The notes below the pieces were generated by a model. That model saw only the letters and a list, made by a program, of their open reading frames with translations, ran no database searches and was not told the DNA's origin. Of a stretch of DNA of 64,000 nt, positions 51,653 to 59,025 are shown piece after piece (positions within the stretch are counted from its first letter, which is position 1; every line of letters begins with the position of its first letter). The stretch is from contig NZ_CP080377.1 of NCBI RefSeq assembly GCF_019443505.1, positions 6,324,001 to 6,388,000 of the forward strand, in the 5' to 3' direction. The DNA is from Janthinobacterium sp. PAMC25594. GTDB taxonomy: Bacteria; Pseudomonadota; Gammaproteobacteria; Burkholderiales; Burkholderiaceae_D. Made by a program: the position numbers and the translations under genes.

Positions 51653-54234
51653 CGGCCATCGGCGGCGCGCGCGATACGCTGCTGCAGGCGACGGCTCAGC
51701 GCTTCAGCACGACGGCCGATGGCAAGGCGATCCTGATGTCGGCCAGCACGCCCGTCTTTCGCGTCAATAGCGCCGGCGCCGGCGCGCCCGGTTCGATTGC
51801 CATTACCGCCAAGCCGGTGAACGTGGTGGGCGATATCGTGTTTTCCGTATCAGCCGGCACGACCTTGCGGGTCAACGGCAACGTGGCCACGGTCGACTTT
51901 GCCACCATGACCACGGATACCGCCCTGGTGCAGGCGCGCATCCGCGAATTCGGCGTCGATTACCTCGCCAATTACATGGTCAGCAAGGTCTTCGACGGCG
52001 TTGCCGGCGAGACGGGCCTGGCCGGCTTGAACACGGGCCAGGCCTTCGCCTACAAGCGCGCGGCCGTGGCGCCTGCGGACTCGCCCGGCGACGTGATCTA
52101 CACCTTCGCCACGGCGGCCATCACCACGCCGGCCGGCAACGACCTGGCCAATGGCTGGTCGAAGAACATCCCGGCCGGCACGGCGCCCTTGTACGTGCGC
52201 GTGGCGGCTGCCAGCTCGCGCAATGCCACGGATAGCATCGCCGCCAATGAGTGGGCGGGGGCCGTGCAGCTGGCCAAAGATGGTGCTGCGGGCGCCAATG
52301 GCGTCGACGGCCTGAATGTGGCGCCCGTGCGCATCTACCAGCGCGGCGCCTCCAACATTGCGCCGGCGCTGCCAAGCGCGGCATGCACATTCACCTTTGC
52401 CACGGGCGCGCTGACAGGCCTGAACAACGGCTGGTCGACGCAGGTGCCGACGGCGGGTGGTGCCTACCTGTTCACATCGGGCGCCACGGCCGCGTCGCGC
52501 ACGGCGACCGACGACATCGCCCCAGGCGAATGGGCGGCCGCTGCGCGCCTAGCCGCCGATGGCGCCACCGGCCAGCGCGGTACCGTGACGGTGACGGCGC
52601 CCGGCTATTCGGCCTGGTCGGATGCCTCGGCCGTGTATGAGCTGGGGCATGCAGGCTATGGGGCGCCGATCAATCGCGACGTGGTGACCTTGTATGACGC
52701 GACGCATGCGGTGACGAAGTTCTACGTTGATGGCGGCTGGGAGAGCTTGGATACTGTTCTGAACGGCAATTTGCTGGTGCCGGGCACTGTGGCAACGCAG
52801 GCGCTGGCGGCGGACTCCGTTACAGCCGAAAAGATTGATGCGCGAGGGCTGAGCATCAAGGATACAGCTGGCAATATTATCCTCAGCGCCGGCACGCCCT
52901 TGACGTCGAACTATATGAATGCGGGGATAGGCGCAGGCAATCTGATCAGTAATTCCGGCCCGTACCCTGGCACTGCGGGGGGCTTCGGCGTGGAGTATTC
53001 TTTCGCCCCAGGGCTGACAGCTGTCATTGATAGCCCTGAGTTCTACCGGCCGACCGGCGCCGGCGGCGTTTACATGCGGTGCCCCGGGACCGTTCCAGTA
53101 GATGCGGTGGCTATCATGACCCCGAGGCAGGACGGCGCATTCCGAAAATTTCCGGTGATTTCTGGCGTGCGCTATGAATTCAGTATCTACATGACGACCC
53201 ACCGCTGCAAGGGCGCGGCAAATATCGCCTTTTACGATGCCGCAGGCACGTATATAACGGAGATGGGTGGGAACGCTGTGGACAACGTGTCGACCACAGG
53301 CCCCCTGAGCGTGTGGCCAAGATCCGTTGTATTTGCTGTGGCGCCGGCAGGGGCCGCTTACGCGTCTGTACGCGGCGTGCTTGTTGGCAAGGGTGCCGTC
53401 GATGCCTACCTTTTTACCTCGTCGTGGTACTTCGGCGTGGCGCTTGCCGCGCAGACGGTGCCATCTGCTTGGGCCGATGGTCCAGGAGCGAGGTTTGGAG
53501 ACAATCTTTACGGTCAGATCACGCCGACCAATTCGCCGACTTACATCGCTAACGCCGCCATTTTAAACGCGCAGATTGGCGGCGACATTTATAGCAGTAA
53601 TTGGAATGGCAGTACGACAGGATGGCATCTGGACCGGAATGGGAATTTCTATGCGAACAGCGGCACTTTTCGTGGTGAACTACTTGGTGCGTCTGGCACT
53701 TTTTCCGGGAGATTGACGGCAACGACAGTTATTGCCGGACGGGGGCAAAACGAAAATAATACAACGTTCATCGATTTTAACGCTACCGGTAGTATGCCGT
53801 TTATCTATGCTGGCTCGGGAGCCGTGCGGATCACCGCCGATGGAGAGGGTACTTTTGCCCGCCGAATCCTCTCGCCACCGAATCTGGTGAAGCATGGAGT
53901 GGAGCGGATTTCCCCAGGAGTAGTGGGATGGATTAATGACGAATATCGTCAGTTTACTGTTTACATCGATACCGGGCACAGATTCGAGTCTCCATGGCAT
54001 ACCGTCCCATCGGACACTTTTTTGGCCAATGCCACGATTTCAGATGGTCAGAGCTGGCGCGGTGGCTGCAATGGCTATAGCGAAGCGTCTATTGTTGTTG
54101 GTGATGGCCTCAACAACGGAGCCTCCCTCTTGCCTCTCGATAATCAGATATACATTCGATTTACCTGGACCCCAGTCAGTGGCAGTGGCTACATCAACCC
54201 AACCGAGATCACCTGGAAATTGGTGAAAATCTAA
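51649..54234 (+). CDS. Tail-tip/central fibre protein
   Basis: 861 residues. The N-terminal half carries two related fibronectin-like or beta repeats (SPGDVIYTFATAAITTP, NGWSKNIPAGTAPLYVRVAAA, and again CTFTFATGALTG, NGWSTQVPTAGGAYLF). Collagen-like DGAAGANGVDGLN and DGATGQRGT follow each. The C-terminal half (AEKIDARGLSIKDTAGNIILSAG, NGNFYANSGTFRGELLGASGTFSGRLTATTV) is typical of gpJ/tail-fibre trunks that form trimeric beta-helices. ATG 51649 overlaps the hub stop. Probable host-recognition or tail-tip component. Confidence 0.7.
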   Translation: MTAIGGARDTLLQATAQRFSTTADGKAILMSASTPVFRVNSAGAGAPGSIAITAKPVNVVGDIVFSVSAGTTLRVNGNVATVDFATMTTDTALVQARIREFGVDYLANYMVSKVFDGVAGETGLAGLNTGQAFAYKRAAVAPADSPGDVIYTFATAAITTPAGNDLANGWSKNIPAGTAPLYVRVAAASSRNATDSIAANEWAGAVQLAKDGAAGANGVDGLNVAPVRIYQRGASNIAPALPSAACTFTFATGALTGLNNGWSTQVPTAGGAYLFTSGATAASRTATDDIAPGEWAAAARLAADGATGQRGTVTVTAPGYSAWSDASAVYELGHAGYGAPINRDVVTLYDATHAVTKFYVDGGWESLDTVLNGNLLVPGTVATQALAADSVTAEKIDARGLSIKDTAGNIILSAGTPLTSNYMNAGIGAGNLISNSGPYPGTAGGFGVEYSFAPGLTAVIDSPEFYRPTGAGGVYMRCPGTVPVDAVAIMTPRQDGAFRKFPVISGVRYEFSIYMTTHRCKGAANIAFYDAAGTYITEMGGNAVDNVSTTGPLSVWPRSVVFAVAPAGAAYASVRGVLVGKGAVDAYLFTSSWYFGVALAAQTVPSAWADGPGARFGDNLYGQITPTNSPTYIANAAILNAQIGGDIYSSNWNGSTTGWHLDRNGNFYANSGTFRGELLGASGTFSGRLTATTVIAGRGQNENNTTFIDFNATGSMPFIYAGSGAVRITADGEGTFARRILSPPNLVKHGVERISPGVVGWINDEYRQFTVYIDTGHRFESPWHTVPSDTFLANATISDGQSWRGGCNGYSEASIVVGDGLNNGASLLPLDNQIYIRFTWTPVSGSGYINPTEITWKLVKI

Positions 54235-55064
54235 TGAAAAATCTACGCATTATTTATGACAATGCCGCCGACCGTGCGGTGTTGACGGCATCGAGCCAGG
54301 CGGGTGCGCTGGGGCCGGCCAATATGCAGCGCGACGGAAAGTCTCTGGTGTTGCGCTCAATCGGCGCAGCGTTGAGCATGACGGCAACGTGGCCATCACC
54401 GGAAATCATCGGTGGCGTGGCCCTGCCGTTTTGCAACCTGACTCCAACTGCGACCATCCGCGTGCGCGGCTACATCGAGCTTGGCGACGCTGCGCCAGCG
54501 TTCGATTCCGGCGTCATGCCAGCGTGTGAGTATGCGCGGCTGGGCATGTGGGACTGGGGCGCATTGCCGCTAGGCTTGAATGCCTACAGTTACGGCGGCG
54601 GTACGTATGCGCGGTGCTGGTTCCAGATGCGCAGCATCAGGAAACTGGTGATTGACCTGGCCGACCCCGACAATCCTGCCGGCTATATCGAGGCTCCCCG
54701 CCTGGTGGCGGGGGCTTACTGGAGTCCCGAGCAGAACGCATCGTATGGTGCTGGTATCACGACAGTCGATACCAGCAGTCAGTATCGCAACGGCGCCGGC
54801 GAACAGAAGGTGGAGCGGGGCGTGATGTACCGCAAGCTGTCGCTCGCGCTCGATCACATGACGCCGCTGGACCGTGCCGAACTGTGGCGCATCGTGCGCG
54901 GCAACGGCCTGTCGCGTCCGCTTTTCGTCAGCCTGTATCCCGATAGCGACGACGTTGAGCTGGAGCAGGCGCACCAGGTGTATGGGCGCCTGGCCAATCT
55001 GGCCGCCATCACCACACCATCTTTCCAGGCTTATGCCACCAACATTGAAATCGAGGAGCTGTAA
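54234..55064 (+). CDS. Minor tail protein of unknown fold
   Basis: 276 residues starting MKNLRIIYDNAADRAVLTASSQ. Beta-rich with many Trp/Tyr (CEYARLGMWDWGALPLGL, YARCWFQMRSIRKLVIDLADP) and an acidic C-terminus (NIEIEEL). It shares one base with the upstream stop (TAATG) and one base with the downstream start, so it is firmly in the tail operon. Tail-associated by position only; a carbohydrate-binding role is possible. Confidence 0.5.
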   Translation: MKNLRIIYDNAADRAVLTASSQAGALGPANMQRDGKSLVLRSIGAALSMTATWPSPEIIGGVALPFCNLTPTATIRVRGYIELGDAAPAFDSGVMPACEYARLGMWDWGALPLGLNAYSYGGGTYARCWFQMRSIRKLVIDLADPDNPAGYIEAPRLVAGAYWSPEQNASYGAGITTVDTSSQYRNGAGEQKVERGVMYRKLSLALDHMTPLDRAELWRIVRGNGLSRPLFVSLYPDSDDVELEQAHQVYGRLANLAAITTPSFQAYATNIEIEEL

Positions 55065-56923
55065 TGGGAGATTTTTTTTACTATGGGCAGAAGGATACGA
55101 TCCAGCGCCTGAATGAGCTGGCTGGGCGCGGCGCCGTTGTGGCGTCGTATGCGCCAGGGGTGGGGCGGTCTCCGCTTGGAGGGCCGAATGGCTATATGAA
55201 CCCTGCTTGGCTTGATCCAAATTTACCTTTATATACAGATGTGCCTCTGGCAGTTAAAGCTGCTGGTAAATTTGGATATACATTCCTTCATGCTGGCCAA
55301 GGGCAACGCTTGTATAAAATTGCAACATTACCAGTAGAAAATATTGGTTCCTACGCTACCCTACGTATAGACGCAATGCTTGGCGGGTGGGGGGGTAATC
55401 AAGTTACAGCGATGACTGTAATTATGGGTAATCGGGGTTATTTCTCAGTAGATTGGTCTTCTAGCTTGTATGTCCCAAAGGAAGTTAGATTTGTTGTCTA
55501 CCAAGAAGTAGATGGAAGTCACTCTGTTTACCTGTTTTTTCTTCCCTCAATATTCGCCAAAGCCGCGTTCAACTTGCAAGGTCTTGGCTGCCAGTCGTAT
55601 GCGTCGCCTACCTATACGGACACAGTTTCCGGCACTCTTGTATGGGATAGCGGGGCTAATGTTGGAAGTAATACCTACAAATCCCCTCGCTCTTATGGAA
55701 CAGGCGAATATGTAGGTTTCGAAAATGGCACTAGTTTTGACAGTATTGTTGAGGTGCGTGCGCAAGATGGAGCCACATCTTCTGTGTCGTATATCGCAGG
55801 TGCACCAAAAGCAAATTCAATGGCGGCTAAACAAGAAGCAGAAGCCATTCGTATTGGTGTATCTGGTAATTCGGGCGTTTCTTACGCAGGCTTCTTCAAT
55901 GCTTACGTGTCCGTCGGTGAAAATGCCAGCCCATTCGCGCTGGGGTATAAACTGACGCTAAAGGCTCGTGACGTGGGTTCGGGAAACTTCACCCCAACAC
56001 TGTTCTCCATTGCCGGTAATGGCATGGTTTATGTTCCCTTGCTCAAAGCAGGAAGCTCAGACCCAGCTGCGTTTCACAATATATCCCGTGGAACGGGACA
56101 AGGTGCAGAGATTCTTATGGTCGGCGTAGATAATGCGCCAGCGCCAAGTGTAGGAATTTTGGCTTCTGATGGGACAGGTAGTTGGGGGCCAACTCTGTCG
56201 GTACTGTACGTGGGTAAGAACTCCGTTACAGGCCGCAGCATCTCAGCTTCCGGTACAGTTAATACATCTGGTAACGATTATGCCGAGTATATTTTCAAAA
56301 GCCCAATCTGCGGCATCGTCTCCCCCGGTCAAATTGTCGGCATCACCGCCGACAATAAAGTCACGGACAAGTGGGCCGATGCCATCATGTTCTCGATCAA
56401 ATCGACGGCACCCTCGTTTGTCGGTGGCGATTCCTGGGCCAGCGACGTAGGGCAGCGCCCGTCGCCCCAGGCAGGGCCAGCACCGAGCCAGCCCCTGCGC
56501 CGTGAAGACGTGGTCACGCAGCAGCCATTGGCCGGCGCCAATCCACCGGATTACGAGGACGTGGTAACTGAACCAGGCGACACCGATGAAGAATGGGCGG
56601 AAAAGCAAGCCGCCTACACTGCCGCGCTGGCCGCCCACAACGTCGCCGTGCAGCAGGACGCCGAGGCCATGGCCACCTTCGACGCGGCGCTGGAAGTCAA
56701 GCGCCAGAAGGTCGACCGCATCGCCATCGCCGGCCGCGTGCCGGTGAACGTGCAGGGTGCCCAACCAGGCGATTACATCGTGCCGGTGCAGGACGGCGCC
56801 GGCATCAAGGGCGTTCCCGTGCACGAGGATGACCTCAGCATGAAGCAGTACCTGCGCGCGGTCGGCCGCGTGATCTCGATCGAGCCGGATGGCCGGGCCT
56901 ATGTGATGGTCAAGGTCGTGTAG
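55064..56923 (+). CDS. Receptor-binding tail fibre/spike with autoprocessing-type C-terminus
   Basis: 619 residues. The N-terminal anchor (about 1-50) is GC-rich like its neighbours. The central receptor-binding region (about 50-400; nt 55200-56270) is much more AT-rich, a sign of exchange. The C-terminal part starts with SGTVNTSGNDYAEYIF (about 395-410), followed by GIVSPGQIVGITADN, which resembles Peptidase_G2/intramolecular chaperone ends that trimerise and cleave themselves off phage spikes. A Pro/Glu-rich linker (about 465-520) and a beta tail follow. Likely determinant of which strains the tailocin kills. Confidence 0.65.
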   Translation: MGDFFYYGQKDTIQRLNELAGRGAVVASYAPGVGRSPLGGPNGYMNPAWLDPNLPLYTDVPLAVKAAGKFGYTFLHAGQGQRLYKIATLPVENIGSYATLRIDAMLGGWGGNQVTAMTVIMGNRGYFSVDWSSSLYVPKEVRFVVYQEVDGSHSVYLFFLPSIFAKAAFNLQGLGCQSYASPTYTDTVSGTLVWDSGANVGSNTYKSPRSYGTGEYVGFENGTSFDSIVEVRAQDGATSSVSYIAGAPKANSMAAKQEAEAIRIGVSGNSGVSYAGFFNAYVSVGENASPFALGYKLTLKARDVGSGNFTPTLFSIAGNGMVYVPLLKAGSSDPAAFHNISRGTGQGAEILMVGVDNAPAPSVGILASDGTGSWGPTLSVLYVGKNSVTGRSISASGTVNTSGNDYAEYIFKSPICGIVSPGQIVGITADNKVTDKWADAIMFSIKSTAPSFVGGDSWASDVGQRPSPQAGPAPSQPLRREDVVTQQPLAGANPPDYEDVVTEPGDTDEEWAEKQAAYTAALAAHNVAVQQDAEAMATFDAALEVKRQKVDRIAIAGRVPVNVQGAQPGDYIVPVQDGAGIKGVPVHEDDLSMKQYLRAVGRVISIEPDGRAYVMVKVV

Positions 56924-56942
56924 TACAGCAGCACTCCACCAC

Positions 56943-56965
56943 AAACCCGCTTCGGCGGGTTTTTT
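56943..56965 (+). terminator. Intrinsic terminator before the lysis cassette
   Basis: Perfect 7-bp stem AACCCGC/GCGGGTT with the stable TTCG tetraloop, followed by six T. It separates the fibre gene from the holin. Confidence 0.93.
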
Positions 56966-56990
56966 CATTTCCACCACCTGAAAGGCAACC

Positions 56991-57419
56991 ATGGCCCTCG
57001 AAACCACCGCCGCCGGCGGCGCTTTAATCAAACTGTTTGGCGTGCCCGTGCTGGCTGGCGCCGCTGCCACGTCGCTGGGCTTCATGTTCATGTGGCCCCA
57101 GTCCACCAAGGAGGCGTTTATTCGTTTTTGTTCCAGCATTATCATTTCCACCTTTCTCGGTCCCGTACTCGTGGCAGCCGTGCTGTCGTGGTGGCCCAGC
57201 TTGTTTGACAGCGCGAAGACCGTGGCGGGCCTGTATGGCGGCGATCCGGCCACGGGATTTTTGTTCATCGCCGCACCAGTGATGGTGGCGGCTGGCTTGC
57301 CCGCCTGGTGGGTGCTGGGCGCCTGCGTGCGCTGGTTCGACAAGCGGCGCGGCAAGGATATCGGCGAACTGGCGGCCGATGCGGCCGCTGCCGTCAAGGA
57401 TGTGCGAGGTATGCTGTGA
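56991..57419 (+). CDS. Holin-like membrane protein
   Basis: 142 residues with three hydrophobic segments (about 14-35, 46-68 and 81-103) and a charged C-terminus (RWFDKRRGKDIGELAADAAAA). Size, topology and position directly before an endolysin are those of a class I holin. AAAGG lies before ATG 56991. Its TGA overlaps the endolysin GTG. Confidence 0.72.
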   Translation: MALETTAAGGALIKLFGVPVLAGAAATSLGFMFMWPQSTKEAFIRFCSSIIISTFLGPVLVAAVLSWWPSLFDSAKTVAGLYGGDPATGFLFIAAPVMVAAGLPAWWVLGACVRWFDKRRGKDIGELAADAAAAVKDVRGML

Positions 57420-57931
57420 CAGGCGCGCAATTGATGCAGATCATGCCGTTGGCCGGTCGCCGCGCTACGCTGTTCCTGGCGCCACTGAATGCGGCGATGG
57501 CCGAGTTCGGCATCGATACACCGCTGCGCCAGGCGGCGTTCCTGGCGCAGGTGGGCCACGAATCGGGACAGTTGCGCCATGTGCGCGAACTGGCCAGCGG
57601 CGCGGCCTATGAAGGCCGGGCCGACTTGGGCAATGTTGTCGCCGGTGATGGCGTGCGCTTCAAAGGACGCGGCTTGCTGCAGGTGACGGGGCGCGTCAAT
57701 TATGCGGCGTGCGGCGTGGCGCTGGGCCTGGACTTGCTGGTGGCGCCGCAGTTGCTGGAGCAAACGATTTTCGCTTGCCGCTCGGCGGGCTGGTTCTGGC
57801 AATCGCGCGGCTTGAACCGCCTGGCCGACGCGGGCGACCAGGAACGGGTGACGCGCCGCATCAACGGCGGCGTGAACGGCCTGGCCGAGCGCCTGGCCCT
57901 GTACGTGGCAGCGCGCAGGGTGCTCGCATGA
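57416..57931 (+). CDS. GH19-family endolysin
   Basis: 171-residue chitinase-class-I-like lysozyme. Catalytic Glu49 lies in FLAQVGHESGQL. The substrate loop RFKGRGLLQVTGRVNY is near 80-95 and the C-terminal QERVTRRINGGVNGLAERLALY is typical of GH19 phage endolysins. I choose GTG 57416, with GAGG seven bases upstream and overlap with the holin stop, since the ORF to 57308 lies inside the holin. It cleaves peptidoglycan after holin lesion formation. Confidence 0.88.
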   Translation: MTGAQLMQIMPLAGRRATLFLAPLNAAMAEFGIDTPLRQAAFLAQVGHESGQLRHVRELASGAAYEGRADLGNVVAGDGVRFKGRGLLQVTGRVNYAACGVALGLDLLVAPQLLEQTIFACRSAGWFWQSRGLNRLADAGDQERVTRRINGGVNGLAERLALYVAARRVLA

Positions 57932-58278
57932 AGCCGTCGTTGAGCATTGTGGCCATGCTGCTGTTGTTGGGGGCAGCCGTATTTTCCGCCCAGCGCTGGG
58001 GACGCGAAGCGGGCCGTGCCGCATGTGCGGCGCAAGTGCTGCAGGTACAAGGCGTATTGCTGCGCCAGGACCAGGCGCTGAATGCACTGAGGGAGGAGGG
58101 CGTACGACGCTCGGCGCGGGCCCGGCTAGCGCTGGCCGGTGCCCTGGCCGGGCAGACTGAGGCGCAGGCGGCTGCGGCGCGTATCCTGGCATTGCAGCCC
58201 GCAGGCGATGCGTGCCGCGCGGCCGAGGCGCTGATCGCCCGTGAAACGGCTGGAAGCGCCGCTGGCGGGACGCCATGA
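57928..58278 (+). CDS. Rz-like inner-membrane spanin (i-spanin)
   Basis: 116 residues: one N-terminal membrane helix (about 5-20, LSIVAMLLLLGAAVF), then a periplasmic Gln/Ala/Arg helical rod with repeated alanines (ARARLALAGALAGQTEAQAAAARIL). It overlaps the endolysin stop and the Rz1-like start by 4 bp each. With Rz1 it should fuse inner and outer membranes at lysis. Confidence 0.75.
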   Translation: MKPSLSIVAMLLLLGAAVFSAQRWGREAGRAACAAQVLQVQGVLLRQDQALNALREEGVRRSARARLALAGALAGQTEAQAAAARILALQPAGDACRAAEALIARETAGSAAGGTP

Positions 58279-58607
58279 GCGCGGCATGCACGGCAATGAC
58301 GAGTGCGCCGGCGCCGCTGCGCGTCTGGCTCTGCTTGCGCGCTTGCTCACTGACCTGTTCACTGGCCAGCCTGCTGGTGTGTCTGCTGGGGGGCTGCGCG
58401 GCAGGCGGACCAAGGCTGGAAGCGGCAACGGAAAGGCTGCCCATTGCCGTGCCCTGTATCGCCGTTCGCCCTGCGGCGCCACTCTTGCCAGCCGTGCCGC
58501 AGCACGGCATTTTTGCGCAAGTACAAGCCTTGCTGGCGCGCGAGCAATTGCGTACTGCCTATGTGCGGCAGCTGGAAGCGCTGATGGATGGCTGTGCCGG
58601 CAGCTAG
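58275..58607 (+). CDS. Rz1-like outer-membrane lipoprotein spanin (o-spanin)
   Basis: 110 residues with a long hydrophobic leader ending in the lipobox LLGGC (Cys41). The mature part is Pro/Ala-rich (VRPAAPLLPAVPQHG), then a short helix AREQLRTAYVRQLEALM. ATGA overlap with the Rz-like gene in a different frame; in lambda Rz1 lies wholly inside Rz, here it is almost separate. Last gene of the tailocin. Confidence 0.72.
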   Translation: MSAACTAMTSAPAPLRVWLCLRACSLTCSLASLLVCLLGGCAAGGPRLEAATERLPIAVPCIAVRPAAPLLPAVPQHGIFAQVQALLAREQLRTAYVRQLEALMDGCAGS

Positions 58608-59025
58608 CGCAGAGCGCTGCTTGACGACATCGGCGCCTGGTTGGTGGCCAGAGTGCAGTTGACTTGCGGCAGGCTGCACCGTGCATGCCCCCTGGCCGCG
58701 AGCGCCCGGTGGCGTTTCCTCATGCCCGGTCCTGATGCTGCCTCCCATGCCGCCTTCTGGTGCGGCCGCGTGCTGGCGCGCCAGAAAACAGTGCAGCGCG
58801 GCGTGGCGGGCGCCTGATTTTGACGAACGTGATGGTATTTCGGCACAATTCCTGTATACAATCGTCGCTGGCACGAAGCGTGCATGGCATACCTTGGTCA
58901 TCCCATCCAAGGAGCTTTGCATGCCTCATCCACCGCCAGTGTGTTCCTGTCGTCCCGTTTCTCTCTTGCTTTTCCCTTTCACCTGCGCCCATCCGGGCCG
59001 CGGCAACCCAGGAAATGGAGCGTAA
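58608..59025 (+). other. Intergenic region between the tailocin and the permease
   Basis: No convincing gene (ORFs at 58681-59025 on the plus strand and several on the minus strand lack protein-like features). The right half holds the palindrome TGTATACA (58853-58860), a folded leader (58886-58925) and the permease ribosome binding site GGAG near 59016. No terminator was found after Rz1. Confidence 0.5.
58886..58925 (+). ncRNA. Structured leader, candidate purine (xanthine, NMT1-type) riboswitch
   Basis: Outer stem GGCAT (58886-58890)/ATGCC (58921-58925) encloses inner stem CCTTGG (58892-58897)/CCAAGG (58907-58912) with a 9-nt apical loop and a strongly asymmetric internal loop (1 versus 8 nt). 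Xanthine-binding NMT1 RNAs in betaproteobacteria lie upstream of purine transport and catabolism genes and have two stems around an asymmetric loop. Match to the family consensus could not be checked. Confidence 0.35.

Larger units (their letters stand above)
42708..58607. mobile_element. F-type (siphophage-tail-like) tailocin locus
   Basis: Contiguous block of phage-derived genes between prpE and the purine permease: S24 repressor (-), then on the plus strand a winged-helix regulator, zinc-finger putative antiterminator, tail tube, tail chaperone with frameshift extension, tape measure, hub, tail tip, minor tail protein, receptor-binding fibre, holin, GH19 endolysin, Rz and Rz1. I find no terminase, portal, protease, capsid, head-tail connector, integrase, replication gene or att duplication. 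Tail plus lysis plus SOS-type control and no head genes defines a phage-tail-like bacteriocin. The absence of a sheath protein points to the flexible F-type rather than the R-type. A degraded prophage is the alternative; the tidy overlaps between genes argue against random decay, while the tape-measure frameshift argues for some. Confidence 0.78.

Noticed and set aside
42708..58607. Interpretation as an intact, inducible prophage
   Set aside because: No integrase, replication, terminase, portal or capsid genes and no flanking att repeats or tRNA. The block is complete only for regulation, tail and lysis.
58681..59025. Plus-strand ORF of 114 codons before the permease
   Set aside because: Low-complexity Pro/Ser/Arg composition with no ribosome binding site, and it overlaps the structured leader and permease start region.
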